The notes under the pieces were generated by a model, which worked only from the letters and a program-made list of their open reading frames with translations, did no database searches and was not told where the DNA came from. Source: Phoronis australis (taxonomy: Eukaryota; Phoronida; Phoronidae). Taken from it: a DNA stretch of 28,605 nucleotides. Shown here one piece after another: positions 8,145 to 19,406 of this stretch; the stretch's first letter is position 1, and every line of letters begins with the position of its first letter. The position numbers and the translations under genes were made by a program. The stretch is taken from positions 257,849 through 286,453 of the forward strand of contig NMRA01000005.1 of the NCBI GenBank assembly GCA_002633005.1, read 5' to 3'.

Positions 8145-9399
8145 TTTCCCGAATGACGAACAGTAGGTACCGGTGGAGGGCCCGGACCAACATCGGAAGT
8201 TGTGGGACCATCTCGCTATAGCCAGGGGAGGAGGCATCGTCGGTGAAGAAGAAGGCATGTGTGGAGGGGGCGACTCGGGACGAGTAGTTGCTGCAGGCAG
8301 GCCTGGATCGTCACTAGTAGCCCGGTAGCGTCGTCGCCAATCGTACACAAGGTACGAGGGGAGAGCATGGAACTGTCAGATCAGCGGTATCGGAGGACGA
8401 CATGAAGAAGCGACGAAGGAGAGAGGGTGTACTTCCGCAAAAAGCGTGGATTACGCGCAGCGTCACAGTTAACCATGCCGGAGCCGAAGATGCAGATAAC
8501 ATACTGATCAAACAGGGGTACCTCAATCACTCGGCCCGTTCTGTGACCAGTCCATGTGGAAAATTTCTCGCTTACACTGGTCACCGCTCCGATTCCCTAA
8601 GCCTCAGACTTTTATGATCCCTATTCAACACACCCGTTGTATTGACGTAGATCTGAGCTAATGATGTGGAAAGGTAATAGCTAGCACTACTTTCTTAACA
8701 ATGGTGGTCGTTACTACACCCAACTTGTTTTTCTCTGGCATTTGCAGAGAAATGAAGCCTGCAATATGGAGAGCAGTTTTAACTTGGTACATTTTAAATA
8801 TTTCAAAAAGACTAAAATGATAATTTGCGTTGATCTTGACAAAGGGTTACTTCCCAAAGGAACGTTGGTTTTAAATGTTTCATACCTGTATTCATTACTT
8901 TATTTTAATAGTCCTATCTACTTGCTTTTTTCTTACCGGTTAGGGTTGGTATCTAGTTATTTTGTGTTTAAACGAAGCATCAAAACAACTTAGAAGTCAG
9001 AACCCATCCCTGAATTTTCCATATTACAGCTACACCGATATGTCACAGCAAACAATACTCCACGTGCCATTATTTCAAGTTTATTAGAACTCAAATCATA
9101 AAATATGTACAAATGTGCAAATATGGTGATAGGCAAACTGAAGATTTGGAACCTCTGGACAATTTTGGTTGCAGTAACTACATAACTATTCTAGCTTTTT
9201 CCTCAGTCATAAAAAATGAAATCACAGCTCTTGCCCACCAACCAACCTCATCCACTGCTTGCACTCTCTTGTTGACTACAAAGCTAGCCATCTTAGTTGT
9301 CTTCACAGGTGTTCCATTACAACTACAAGCTAACTATCGAAATTGGCGCATTTCCGCGAATAGGAGTTCTCGAACGAGCCCCCCCCCCTCCCCATTTGG
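8145..9399. other. No supported gene
   Basis: Several overlapping short frames between 8314 and 8617 on both strands have no family signature. 8640-9399 is AT-rich with nothing recognisable apart from a run of C at about 9379-9388. Confidence 0.4.
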
Positions 9400-9620
9400 C
9401 GAAGTGGACACTAAAAGGTCTGCCTCAGAGAAACAATAAGTCCGAGAAAACGAGACAAAAAGTCCACTAAGAAGGCGCAAACGCAGAATTCACAGCTCTG
9501 GACCTGGTACCCCGCTTTTTTAGTTGTTCGGCTGCTTTTGTCGGTAAAAGGTCCACATCGTCGGAAATTCGAGCCCCCCATGTTAAAGGCTGGGTGCGCG
9601 CATGCTACTCCTGGAGTAAA
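9400..9620 (+). repeat. Dispersed repeat, forward copy
   Basis: Similar to the reverse complement of 12760-12960. Shared blocks in order are GCCTCAG...AGAA, GAAAACGAGACAAAA, AGTCCACTA, AATTCA.AGCTCTG, GTAAAAGGT..ACAT and AGCCCC. Translations of both copies contain stops, so this is probably a decayed mobile element or pseudogene of unknown family. Confidence 0.55.
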
Positions 9621-9795
9621 ATAGTTCGGCATGTACTGGGCCATCAGCGATGTTTTAAAAATTATTGACATCTAATTCAGTCACTGCTTGTTGTTAATAG
9701 ATGTTTCAATGTAGCTTAGTTGTATATTAAAAGAATAATCCACGTGATACTGTAAGCGGATTATTCATGGCATGTCTGGTTCTGCACTCAAACAC

Positions 9796-10445
9796 CTAGG
9801 GGTATAGGCGTTTGGTGTGTTCCTGGAGGCGTTCAGATGTCGTAATATGACGATGCCGCACGGCTTCCTTGCGTAGTCGGAGGGTATCTGTGTGGTTGAT
9901 ATCAACTAGGGATGAAATCCTTTATTGGTCCACCAAAGATACAGAGCAGTGGCGGATTTAGAGGGGCCAATGGGTCCATGCGCCCCCTAAAATTCTCCCA
10001 GATTACATTTGGCAGGTGGAGGGTGCGAATGCCTGACGAGCAAAATCCTGGCTAATACTCTGCCCTGGACCCCCCCCCCCTAACTCAAAATTCTGGATCC
10101 GCCCTTGCAGAGGGCAGGGAAAAGATTCGTGTTCTTATCTGAAGTGTTGCGGTACTGTCGCATGGCTCTCTGGAAAGTGTCCGTGTTGAGTTCGTCGCCA
10201 GAACCTGTGTTATCGATGATTAGGCGTTGCACAGTCTTGACGCCGACCTCGGCTACAGGGGGGTCAGCAACTGAACAGATGCGGTGGTGGACTCCCCAGA
10301 AAGCAAGGAAGTTGCGGGTCTTTGTGGCCGTGAATTTGGGACTACCATCACTGGAGAGCTCGTCAGGGATGCCAAAGGTGACAAAGCAACAGCGGAGGCA
10401 GTCAACGAGGCCGTCCAAACCGGAATGGGCTCGCTTAACTGAGCT
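9796..10445 (-). pseudogene. Gypsy-type LTR retrotransposon integrase fragment
   Basis: On the minus strand the frame from 10445 shows the second half of a retrotransposon integrase core: a CFVTFGIPDELSSDGSP block (catalytic-core Asp context), FLAFWGVHHR, a degraded counterpart of the catalytic Glu segment (VAEVGVKT) and AMRQYRNT. A 161-bp TIR element (9947-10107) interrupts it. Beyond the insertion the match resumes (IFGGP, IKDFIP), then a one-base frameshift leads to RLRKEAVRHRH and EHTKRL before a TAG at 9796-9798. Protease, reverse transcriptase and LTRs are absent. It is a dead fragment, useful as the pre-insertion template for the TIR element. Confidence 0.75.
9947..10107. mobile_element. 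161-bp hAT-like MITE (element E) inside the integrase fragment
   Basis: It begins CAGTGGCGGATTTAG and ends GGATCCGCCCTTG. The flanks are a perfect 5-bp direct repeat, CAGAG at 9942-9946 and 10108-10112. Removing the element and one repeat copy restores the local reading of the integrase remnant, which independently confirms its borders. It is the same subfamily as 23142-23289 in the opposite orientation, sharing TAAAATTCTCCCAGATT and CAAAATCCTGGCTAA. Confidence 0.9.
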
Positions 10446-10625
10446 CTAAGACTGGAAATTAAACCCATGGCATTATGGTTACGTCCCAAATGCTACAAAG
10501 CAGCCGTTGCAAGAATATAAAGCTACCACATAACTGGTTTATCAAGTTTAAACAAGGCTCATACTACCATCGTCTATCAGTAACCCTGAATCAGAGACGG
10601 ACGATAGAGTTGCATTGTTCGCAGA

Positions 10626-11049
10626 ACTTCTTCTTCTTCTTCTACTTCTTCAGCGTTCCCGGCCATGCAGTTTAGATGGTCAGTCTGGTCTTTTGGACAA
10701 AGTCTGAGTTTCGCAGCAATGACACTGTCGGGTCCCACAGTTTTACTTTGAGTTCCACCGGACTGGGCCATGGCTGGCGCCTTAGGGTATTAAACGTAGG
10801 GCAGCTCTGCAGTAATTGCTCAGGAGTCTGGGGGCCAGTGCCACACGGACACTTGTGTGTGTGGAAGGTTTTCAGGCGATGCACGTGGGAGAGGAGCTGG
10901 CAGTGGCTAGTTCTTAGCCTGAAGATGATGACTTGTTCTTGCCGATCAGGCTGGTAGATGTAGTCTTCTTCAGTTCCCAGAAGTAGGCGTTCCCTCCAGG
11001 CATTTCTAAGGTGACTTCGTAGGAGGGTTTGTTCACAGTTGCTATGGCT
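10626..11049 (-). mobile_element. LINE 3' end with C-terminal CxCG motif and GAA tail
   Basis: The frame on the minus strand from about 11049 to TAA 10672-10674 reads VIIFRLRTSHCQLLSH, then HKCPCGTGPQTPEQLLQSCPTF and LLRNSDF. This is the C-terminal block of a non-LTR retrotransposon clade common in invertebrates, often lying after an RNase H domain (I/Nimb-like; clade not certain). About 20 bases after the stop comes a (GAA)n tail (10626-10651), a typical 3' end for these elements. Upstream domains are missing, so it is 5' truncated. Confidence 0.75.
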
Positions 11050-12099
11050 ATAAAACCTTCTTCCATTAATGCAACTTAACTTTTGATTTTAACCACTTAC
11101 CAGTATGAAATTGATCTCGGTTTTTCCTTATTCACATGAGAACTAATTTTTGGTCTTGCAAAGAACTGGTTGAGACCATGTCAGGTGATTGAAATGGCAT
11201 GCTGTGACAAGTCACTCTATAGAGACTGTCTAAAGTAGTAACAAATTGTTAGAAATTCTCAAGCCCAAAATTCACACCTACTTTTATCAAGGAACAATTT
11301 GAGATCAACTTTATACCAATGATACGTGGTCTAGATAAAAATGTGGTTTTCGTGACAGGAGGCAGGTTTATATCCACTTTAAATTCCAATAGAGCATAGA
11401 GTCTTTAAGAGCAGACACAAAATCTTTGATGCAAATTGTGAGGCTGCAGGTGACAAAGAAGTTAAGGAGAAGGACGGAAAACAGCTCTGAATCCCTGCAA
11501 GATGAAAATATATAGTGACATTTGTAAGAAGACATTCAGTTTAAATTTCATTCTGAGGCTTCTATACTGAAAACTCAGACCTGTACATATGAATCTGAAA
11601 CAGTGTCATTGAATCGACAGATGGAATCACGCAAATACGAATTTCGGGGAGACGAGGGGGCTTGGGTCGCATTTTGGACTAGGAATGGGTAACTTGGTAA
11701 CATACTGGCTTACAATTATGCTGATGGTGGTAAACCATGGGTGTTGATGGTTGTATGTCATGGGTGTCATGTGCACAAACAATAGGCCTTTGGAAACTGA
11801 CATGCAAGTCCTGTCAGTGAAGCCTTTCTTGGTCATACAATATCCAGTTAGCCTGTGTAAGTAAACACCGCCTAACAAAGCGTTTGTGGTCCTAGCTGAG
11901 AAGATAATTGGTTTATTACAATGAGTTTTGAATAGCCAAACCTGGAATGCTGCATTATGGGGATGATTATAAATTGTTTTATAAAGTCCTGGTATCACAC
12001 GTTGTTAATCCTTATTACATGGTTAGAGGATGTTATAAGGATCCAAGAAGTACCTACCCCATAACTAGTACACAATCTGTAATCGAATAAAGCTTAAAT
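11050..12099. other. No supported gene
   Basis: The minus frame 11998-11627 (123 codons) has no recognisable domain, biased composition and no clear splice signals. I treat it as chance. Confidence 0.45.
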
Positions 12100-12260
12100 G
12101 AACGCGCCACTCACGATTCGCACCCGAAGAACACACCGCCATTTTGAACTTACCGCGAACCCGGAAGTACAATTCATTCAGGACCCAGAAAACGCCGTCA
12201 GTGCCACTGGAGCCGCGCCTGGTATCAGCCTGCAAACGGGGATAAAATGATCGACAGCGC
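12100..12260 (-). promoter_or_regulatory. Promoter-like patch with YY1 and ETS motifs; possible minus-strand first exon
   Basis: On the minus strand CAAAATGGCGGTG (about 12134-12146) matches the YY1 site often found at transcription/translation starts, and the plus strand reads CCCGGAAGT (12160-12168), an ETS site. The region is locally CpG-rich. From the ATG (12142-12140) nine codons run to a GTGAGT donor at 12114, a plausible tiny first exon. GGTAAGTTC just upstream (about 12145-12153) is another donor-like site. No downstream exon was identified, so a gene is inference. Confidence 0.35.
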
Positions 12261-12759
12261 GCCTTAATTTTAATAAAATCAAAATACGGACAGTTTTATC
12301 GAATTTGCTGAAGAAATGTGGCGAATAGATTTTGACAGAAATTATTTTGCCGGACTCGGGACCGCAGCCTATCGGACCCGGTGCGGATCGAGAACAGACA
12401 CTGGCGAACGGTTAAGGCATGTGGTTGAAAGCTGTTTTGTCGAAGTAAAATGTTTTAATCATAAATGCCGTATATATTCAAAGTAGTTTCAGATACTTAT
12501 ATAAAATTACGGGCTGGTTAGTCCTGTGTCACACTGCCGCGGCAGCCCTTAGCTAGCCTCAGTGCCAGCTACCAGTGAAGACTATCGTCAAAATACAGCT
12601 TGTTAGTTACGGCCCACACAGCTTTGCGCCAAGGCTACCCTTAGGCGTACCTGGTCCCTGGCCACAGCGCTCGCTCAAATGAGGTTTATTTAGAACTTGG
12701 GGTCCTCTGGCAAACTGTGTAAAGTTGTTGGCTTTCAACAGAGATTTGCCCAGACTTTG

Positions 12760-12960
12760 CATGAGCCCATGCACCAAGTCCGGGGCTGGAAGTTTTGGGA
12801 ATGTCTACCTTTTACTATAAGATTCACTAGGTATGTTCAGAGCTATGAATTGCAGACGCTAAATTTTGATACTTCCTGTCTTCTAGTGGACTTTTGTCTC
12901 GTTTTCCTACTTTTTTCGGAGTTCGTGCTTCTCTGACTGAGGCAAACCTTTTTCCATTTC
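12760..12960 (-). repeat. Dispersed repeat, reverse copy
   Basis: The reverse complement aligns with 9400-9620 as described there. The overlapping minus frame 13015-12827 shows no known domain. Confidence 0.55.
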
Positions 12961-12999
12961 TCCAAATAGGGGTCTCGTTGGAGCACATAAGTATGACAA

Positions 13000-13660
13000 G
13001 TCCAATACAAATCAATTTTTATTCATTAAGCCAAAATGAATCAACCTTTTACCATAATAAGTAACTTAAAATGCACAATACTTCACAACATTTAAGCATT
13101 ACAAACACTATCCAGCAGCACAAGTTTCCAGGATATGAAAGTGGACATACATGTAACTATTACCATGGTGACCGAATAGTGTTTCCTTACATCACAATTT
13201 GACAAGCATGATTTAAAAAATATGAAGTTGCAAGGAACGAGGCTTGAAGCTTCACAAACCAACATAGGTTATTTCTCTAATCAAGATTGTTCATATTGTT
13301 GACTATAACCTGAATTAAAAATGCAATACGGTACAGAACATGACTTGAAAGCAATTTACATTTAAATTTAAAAAAATAAGAATCATTTTGTGACACCTAA
13401 TCAAGCCTTGAACAGCAGTTGACAGTCAAACAAAAAACCACTTCAAAATTATTTCAACTATTTTTTTAGCTTAGAGTAAGATCACCTGAATAGGAAATTC
13501 ACAGTAAAATAATTCGAATACATGTTATATTTTTCGTACAAAAACACGAAATTTGAACAAAGTTCCTTTTTTGTTGCTACGTTTGTCAAAATGTATCAAC
13601 GTTAAATCTTCACAAATTATTAAGTAACAGGTTGAACATGCCTTTCAGTTCGGCAAAAGT
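13000..13660. other. No gene seen
   Basis: AT-rich spacer with no frame over 60 codons, no repeats noticed and no splice context. Confidence 0.5.
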
Positions 13661-13708
13661 CGCCATGGTGTCGGTGCCGCCAGAAATGAGACTAGGTCCA
13701 ACGGGAAT

Positions 13709-14506
13709 TGTGAGCACATTTGTCACTTAATAAGTAACAACTGCGAGGCTGAAATTTGGTGAAAACCGTTAAATCATGCAGGATAGTAAGTAAATATATG
13801 TCTCATTACATTTCACCGCAAAGTGTTGGCGAAAACAATTTACACAAAGTTTTAAACTCGTTACTTATCCTGCTGTCCTCCAATATGGCCGACGCGATCC
13901 AAAGTGACCCAAATTTCGCCACAAAAATTGCATACAATACTTTTTCGATTTTTACTGAGTAGAGTGTACTACCTTTCAGATGATAGCAAAGTACTTTTTC
14001 AAAACGAAAAAGAAATTCAAAACGAACAAAAATTTGGTTCGACTCATATTGGTTCCTAGGTAACTAGGTTCGCCCAACATAACAGGAACTAAACACCAAT
14101 GCTATTTTAACATAATAAACAAAAGTACGCATAACATTCCAAAAAAATCAACGACCACTAACTACAAACTATAAATACACTACAGACACAAACGAATCAC
14201 GAGATATTACAAATAAAACAAAATAATGAAGACTTTTCGAGCATGCGATAGCACATTCAGATACAAGGAAGAAATGGCGGCGTTCAGGACAAGTTCCTGA
14301 ACTGACAAGCAGGAAATGTGTGTACGAAAATAACCGATGACTGCCGGTAATTATACGCTCACAGAGAAGGGTCAAATACTCTTAAAAATCGCTTTTGGGA
14401 AGAAAGGCGAAAAGGATATAACGAAAGGGTATCGAAAATAAGATTTTATTTAGTAAGTATTTTCGGATTCTGGAACCACATTGGCGTTTTGAGATAAGGA
14501 CTTTAA
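13709..14506 (+). repeat. 0.8 kb dispersed direct repeat, copy 2
   Basis: Colinear with 1-817. The left boundary is sharp at TGTGAGCACATTTG; the sequence just before it (13661-13708) holds a minus-strand CACCATGGCGACTTTTGCC with a good start context, encoding only 18 codons. Copy 2 keeps the YY1-like GAAATGGCGGC and the palindrome at 14282-14302, but homology stops after AAGGACTTTAA and no THAP exon follows. Confidence 0.85.
14282..14302. repeat. Perfect 8-bp inverted repeat, copy 2
   Basis: Identical to 592-612: GTTCAGGA, spacer CAAGT, TCCTGAAC. Conserved while flanking bases have changed. Confidence 0.8.
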
Positions 14507-16239
14507 GGCGATCAAAATAAGGTCTTTGGAAATCACGATTGCTCCCCACACCAAAATGATACACAGAATTTCAACCAGCAACTGGAGATAGATTGCAGTT
14601 ATGCTACAGTTGTAATCCAGTTGAAAATGTTCAAATGTAAAATTAGTTACTTTACAACTCTTCCTTACTCAGATGGGCATCCTCAAAAGCACTGATAAGT
14701 TGAGTAAAACACCACACTGATATGATTGAAGTAGGGATTACACAAACCTAATATAAATAACTCAAACTAAATACTGTTTCATGCTTTTCAATGTGCATTT
14801 CATTGTTTTAATATGGAACACCAGTGACACTTGTTGCTAAAATATAAACCAAACATCATCTGCGAAGTGCACTCATCGTTCAAAAAATCTCTAATATTTG
14901 TTTGGTAAGCTGCTTGTCTGTTTCCGTAAATTTAGTTCACTACAGCTGGGGGGGTAGTTTTGTAAACTCATCTGTTAACGCTTTGGTTTACGTGTTTTTC
15001 GTAAAAACATCACTGTGGGGCTTTGGTTGCTGGTGAACGGTGGTGGGGGTAATATGTCGTTGGAATCAAGGACACCCTGAAATATTTTAGAAATCCTGGA
15101 TGAACCCCAGAATACAAATTGAACATGCTTTAAACAAGGCAAGTTGAAATACTATAAACAAAAACAGAGATACCTTTGTCTGGTTAGGATTGCGAGTTGA
15201 GAGTTGAATAAAATGTGAAATGTCACTCAATGAGATATAAAGGAAATTAAATGGAACAATATCTCAAGGTTTCGTCAGGTGATTTGCTTCTATGATCAGT
15301 CTGGGACTCGTCAGAAGAAGTTCGTATAGGGGGTTGTTCTAAACCACTCATTCTAAAGGTACAGATGACGAAGAAGGGTTTTAACACTACAATTTGACTC
15401 ATTTTACCAGGAGCAAACACAAGATTTAAAAATGTACTTTAAGTCAATTTGTCAACAACTGTGATTTACCAGTAGGTAAAATTTATAACTGAGACAGGAT
15501 CATTCTAAACTGACAGCAACATAAGAGACTTATAATGTAACATTAATATTGATGAAAATTCAGGTTTACATTAGCCATTCAAAGACGAGAGCAAGCAGAC
15601 AGACTTGTACTCCAATCTTGTGACTTGATTGGCTAATTTTCTGAGGTTGTGGGTTCAAGTAATGTGCTTAGACCATACAGGCTGCAAGTAATCATTTTTC
15701 TACACAATCTAAGATAGAAATACAGAGAAAAAGTGGTTATCAATAATCCAATAATCAGCTTCAGTTTGCCACATATATTCTTTCTTTTAAAACTTAATAA
15801 GAGAGATCAACTTACGGCTGCATGGGCATGTATAGGTACTCAGTATTCTCATAATTGGAAAAAAATAAAGCAAAACTAATTAGATATTTTCAAGTATAAC
15901 CATGTTGACCAAGACTCGCCACCCACTGTACTCACTATAGGACCAACAGGGGTCTGAGCTTTCTAATAAAGCTATTGGCATGGCCAGGTGAGGGAGAGTT
16001 GGCAGCATGTCCCTAACACTTCCAACAAACTTTTCCCTTCCCTCCCCCCAGGACATTTCGTTACACCAATTGCAACATTGTTTTACTTCTTGAAATCAAG
16101 TGTAAACTACATGTACTAACCAGGGCCAGCGTGAATCAAAAATAAGTGGGAGTAACCTTGTGGCATCAAATCACAGGACAAAAAACTGAACAGCTGATCG
16201 AATCGATTGTCTCTCTTCAAAGTGATTCGGGTCTGATGA
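14507..16239. other. No gene seen
   Basis: AT-rich sequence without an exon-like frame. Near 15640-15655 GTGGGTTCAAGTA resembles a tRNA T-arm (box B) but there is no matching box A, so no SINE is called. Confidence 0.5.
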
Positions 16240-16498
16240 CAGTGGCGGATCTAGGATATCACAAGGGGGCCCAACATTTTGTCCGGCTGTAAGCATTTGC
16301 GCAAACTGAACCACGATTGTAGATGCGCATAGCACCGAATGGGGGGAGGTCGGGAGGGGGCAAACCCCCCTTCCGCTCAGGAAATTTTTTTGCTTTTACC
16401 TCCAAAAATCAAGCATTTTCCTTGATTCCTGAAGTATTATCCAAGAAAAAAAGAAGAAAAACACGGAGAACGTGTCAAACAAGAAAAACTGAACGAAC

Positions 16499-16552
16499 CA
16501 AAGATTTGAACTCACTCATAGAGAGCGCGTGCTTTACCACTACACCACCGCG
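16499..16552 (-). repeat. tRNA-like module, left arm of element C
   Basis: On the minus strand it reads GGTGGTGTAGTGGTAAAGC (box A-like) and GTGAGTTCAAATCTTTGG (box B-like), matching the module of element A. Confidence 0.6.
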
Positions 16553-16697
16553 GACTATTTTAAACTCAACAACTTTTGCTACGAACTGGTTTCACCAAAT
16601 ATAAAGAGCGTAATAAGCATTACGAAAAGAAGTAGGTTAGCGTGCAAACGCTGTGGACCATAAACAAGTACGTCTCTTAGTAAATCATTTTAACTGG

Positions 16698-16766
16698 AAC
16701 GTAATGGCGCAGTGGTAGAGCACGCGCGCTTTGTCAGACAGGTCGTTAGTTGAAGTCCGTGACGTT
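16698..16766 (+). repeat. Best-preserved tRNA-like module, right arm of element C
   Basis: This 69-base block is close to tRNA length. AACGTAA (16698-16704) pairs with TGACGTT (16760-16766) at 6 of 7 positions as an acceptor stem. GCGCAGTGGTAGAGC resembles a D arm, and GGTCGTTAGTTGAAGTCC resembles a T arm. The middle GCGCGCTTTGTCAGACA lacks a proper anticodon stem, though TTTGT sits where a tRNA-Thr (TGT) anticodon would be. It is a tRNA-derived relic, not a working tRNA. Confidence 0.65.
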
Positions 16767-17107
16767 AACAAAATTTCAGTTTTACACTTTCTCAGTGTTT
16801 TTTGGGGGAAATCCCCTCCCGAATTCCCCCCATTCGTCGCAATGCGCATCTATAATCGTGCTTTGTGCGATTGGTTACGAGACAAAATGTTACCCCCCCC
16901 CCCTTATCATATCCAATATCCGCCACTTCATACGTCACATGTGTTTTCTTGTTTATTACTTTTCAGTTTAGTTTTCCCTTGATTCCGTGAGCGGTTTTCA
17001 GTTTTTTTAGAAATTATAAACTTGTGGGTTTGATATCAATTGATACTGGGTGCTGGTAAAGAATGGGGCTATTCGGAAAATCTTCAATAACTAGAGGGCG
17101 TGCGTGC

Positions 17108-17251
17108 ACTAGTGGTGATAGATTAACAGCCTCGATTTCGCGAGCCCTTTAAATACATGGTGAAATGGCTTGCAGCCGCGCCAACTGAACCTGAGATTGC
17201 GTAAAAAGGGTGCTTCTATGAGAGGAAGTAAGCACGACCTCATACAAAGGT
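17108..17251 (+). promoter_or_regulatory. Promoter-like patch with possible plus-strand first exon
   Basis: A CpG-containing stretch with CCTTTAAATA (TATA-like) is followed by short ATG frames, including one from 17218 that runs 10 codons into the donor AAAG|GTAAGG at 17250. No second exon was recognised downstream on the plus strand. Confidence 0.25.
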
Positions 17252-17636
17252 AAGGTTTGTGATTATTTTAACGATTATTCCATGATTATTCTACCGATGC
17301 CTGTTAACTGAGGCACTCGCCGATGTCGACTTCGCGGCAGTCAGTCGCCAGCCAGAGTCTGGTTAATCTTTGTATGTTGTGATATGTGATACGATACTTG
17401 ACGTAGCAATCGGGATCTTTTCGTACATCAAAGCATTATTATTGTTTGGAATGATTTCTAAAAGTTTATCAGTGACAGTTACATCAATCAATGCTGAATG
17501 TTTATGCTGTCAACTCGATACAGGTTAATGAGTTAAGATTACAATCCAATCCCAATGGCAAAGGGTACGTGAGTGATAAATATCCATTGCATTAGACTAT
17601 TTGTTTACTCCCTATCATATGTCTTCTGGAAATCTA

Positions 17637-17894
17637 TTACACGTTGAAATGGAAATCTATCACGTCAGTTTTCACGTAACCTTTGGTTTTTAGGTTTGAA
17701 GGCTTGTACCGTGCAGAGGAGATATGCATCGCTTCTGCACCGTCCCTGAATGGACAAAAATTGGTTTTTAGCATTTGACTGCAGCTAACCAACAAGATCT
17801 TCCCATCCAGTGCAGATCTGTTGTCAAAGCCTACTTTCAATATTGGAGACAACGAACAAAGCCTTTGAAAAGGAACAGCTATTTTTAAAGTCAT
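17637..17894 (-). CDS. Hypothetical minus-strand reading frame, possible terminal exon
   Basis: An 85-codon open frame with balanced, protein-like composition (KVGFDNRSALDGKILLVSC, FCPFRDGAEAM) ends at TAA 17637-17639. Possible acceptors are TTTTCAAAG and AAAAATAG inside its 5' part. I recognise no domain. It lies inside the inverted-repeat-bounded segment and on the same strand as the exon-like pieces at 19407-19599 and 20401-20628, so all three could belong to one gene or transposon; phases could not be reconciled by hand. Confidence 0.25.
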   Translation of the reverse strand: MTLKIAVPFQRLCSLSPILKVGFDNRSALDGKILLVSCSQMLKTNFCPFRDGAEAMHISSARYKPSNLKTKGYVKTDVIDFHFNV

Positions 17895-17899
17895 TTTGT

Positions 17900-19400
17900 T
17901 AAATTACTTATTCAGGTCCCGAGGGGGGATTGGCATGGGGGGTTGTAATATTTGGTACAACTGAATGTGTGGAAATAACAGGTAATACATGTTTGGGGAA
18001 AAGAGCATGGTGAGGTAATTCTTAACCTTCACGAAGTCCCTTCAAGTTGATTTCATGAAACTGTTTTGCTACTTGTATCAATTGTAAAACCACGAAAATA
18101 TATTACATTTTCCGAATTCACAGTGACTGAATAGTCTTAACTCATGCCTTGAAATGTTGCAAGTCGTTATAAATTCAAATGACTGCCATTTTTGTGAAAA
18201 TTGCATTTTTGATGGTGCCTTATATGATTTGTAATAATTACTCTTAAACAACAGAAAGATTATCCATCATTTTTAAATGACCCAAGTCTTCATATCTTCT
18301 ATTAGAAGAAAAACGGTTCCCTCAACCTTAGGCTAGAAGTATGCTTGACAGACCCATGAACCTGTAATCTGAGTTTAAAATTGCTGAAAGTATCAAAATT
18401 AAAAAGGCTTGAAAATGGGTAACAAAGGTTTGAAGTTGTCTCAAAAAACTTGTATATTTTACAGACAAGTGATGCGTTTAAAGAATTGTTATGGCTAGGG
18501 ATAAAAAATAAAGACACAGTTTTATGCAATACTCATTATATACACCCTTGGTTTCTGAAAATAGTAATTATTTACTTTTATGTGAAACTGTAGACCAATC
18601 ACCATATATTTTTGAAAAACAGGGATAACATTTTTGATCCAATCTGGAGTACTTAATTATCCATAATATTTCAATATTTGTTCCAGGTTCAGTGACATTT
18701 TAAGGCCACGTCAAGCTGTATCATAGACAAGCTTTGTTACTCCGTTCTCTTCCCACAGCACTTCCACACACCAGCAGTGCTGCATGGCACAATGTGCAAG
18801 TCAGTGGCCCTGGAGAAATGTGAACCGCAGTACTAAGTTACCATAAGACAATGTGCCAGTGGAGTGTCTGTGTATCCAGACGAACTATATCTGACTGCTA
18901 CACAAATAAGCCTTGTTGGCGAAGATGCCCTTTCATAGGCAATGAGTCATGTGTGGACAATAGCTTATTTCCTTTACTGGAAGAAACATGAGGGACTGAA
19001 GCTAAAGAAGACCTAGTCACACTCTGGTCTAGTCCAGAGTCTGATTTTGGGCTCAAAACTATTCAAGTGATATGCTGCTGTGTTTACCTTCAAGAGTCTA
19101 ATTGTGGATGTTATTGAGGCTGAATGAGGTTACATGAAAGAAAACCACGTGTTGAAACTGGACCTTTTTTACAAGTGCTTCTATAGGCCATTGAAACTAG
19201 AACCCAGTGAAATGAAAGCCAAAAGCTGAGTGGCATTAGATTTTCCTTTCAGAAGAAAGGCTTTATACTATTGGTAAAAACTTTTCAATTTGGTACAGAT
19301 TATGGGGAAATGACATTCAGTGACTGCATCGATTGTCTTATTGTATGTTTTCAATTGTAGCTAGCTGCTGTGCACAAGATTCGAGAATAAACAATTATCA
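17900..19400. other. No gene seen
   Basis: AT-rich interval; the minus frame 18529-18302 shows no domain. If the flanking minus-strand pieces form one gene, this would be intron. Confidence 0.4.
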
Positions 19401-19406
19401 GTGTAT

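Larger units (their letters stand above)
16240..16928. mobile_element. Foldback hAT-like element C with opposed tRNA-like modules
   Basis: The left end CAGTGGCGGATCTAGGATATCACAA... is the reverse complement of the right end of element A and continues that way for about 300 bases, through GATTGTAGATGCGCAT, CTTGATTCCTGAAGTATTATCC and an inverted tRNA-like module. After the centre, from about 16570, the sequence runs forward like A again (AATATAAAGAGCGTAATAAGC, AACGCTGTGGACCATAAACA) and ends CCGCCACTT. The element is thus two right halves joined head to head, a large imperfect palindrome. The flanking 5 bases (GATGA and CATAC) do not match, as expected if it arose by recombination rather than simple insertion. 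Confidence 0.8.

Noticed and set aside
7806-8348. 180-codon minus-strand frame with an internal 48-residue repeat
   Set aside because: The openness follows from a 144-bp duplication; no domain, no splice or start context.
10105-10449. 114-codon plus-strand frame
   Set aside because: Shadow of the Gypsy integrase fragment, whose motifs are on the minus strand.
13608-13666. Minus-strand ATG with excellent start context (CACCATGGCG)
   Set aside because: Encodes only 18 codons to a stop with no convincing splice donor; possible promoter relic but unsupported.
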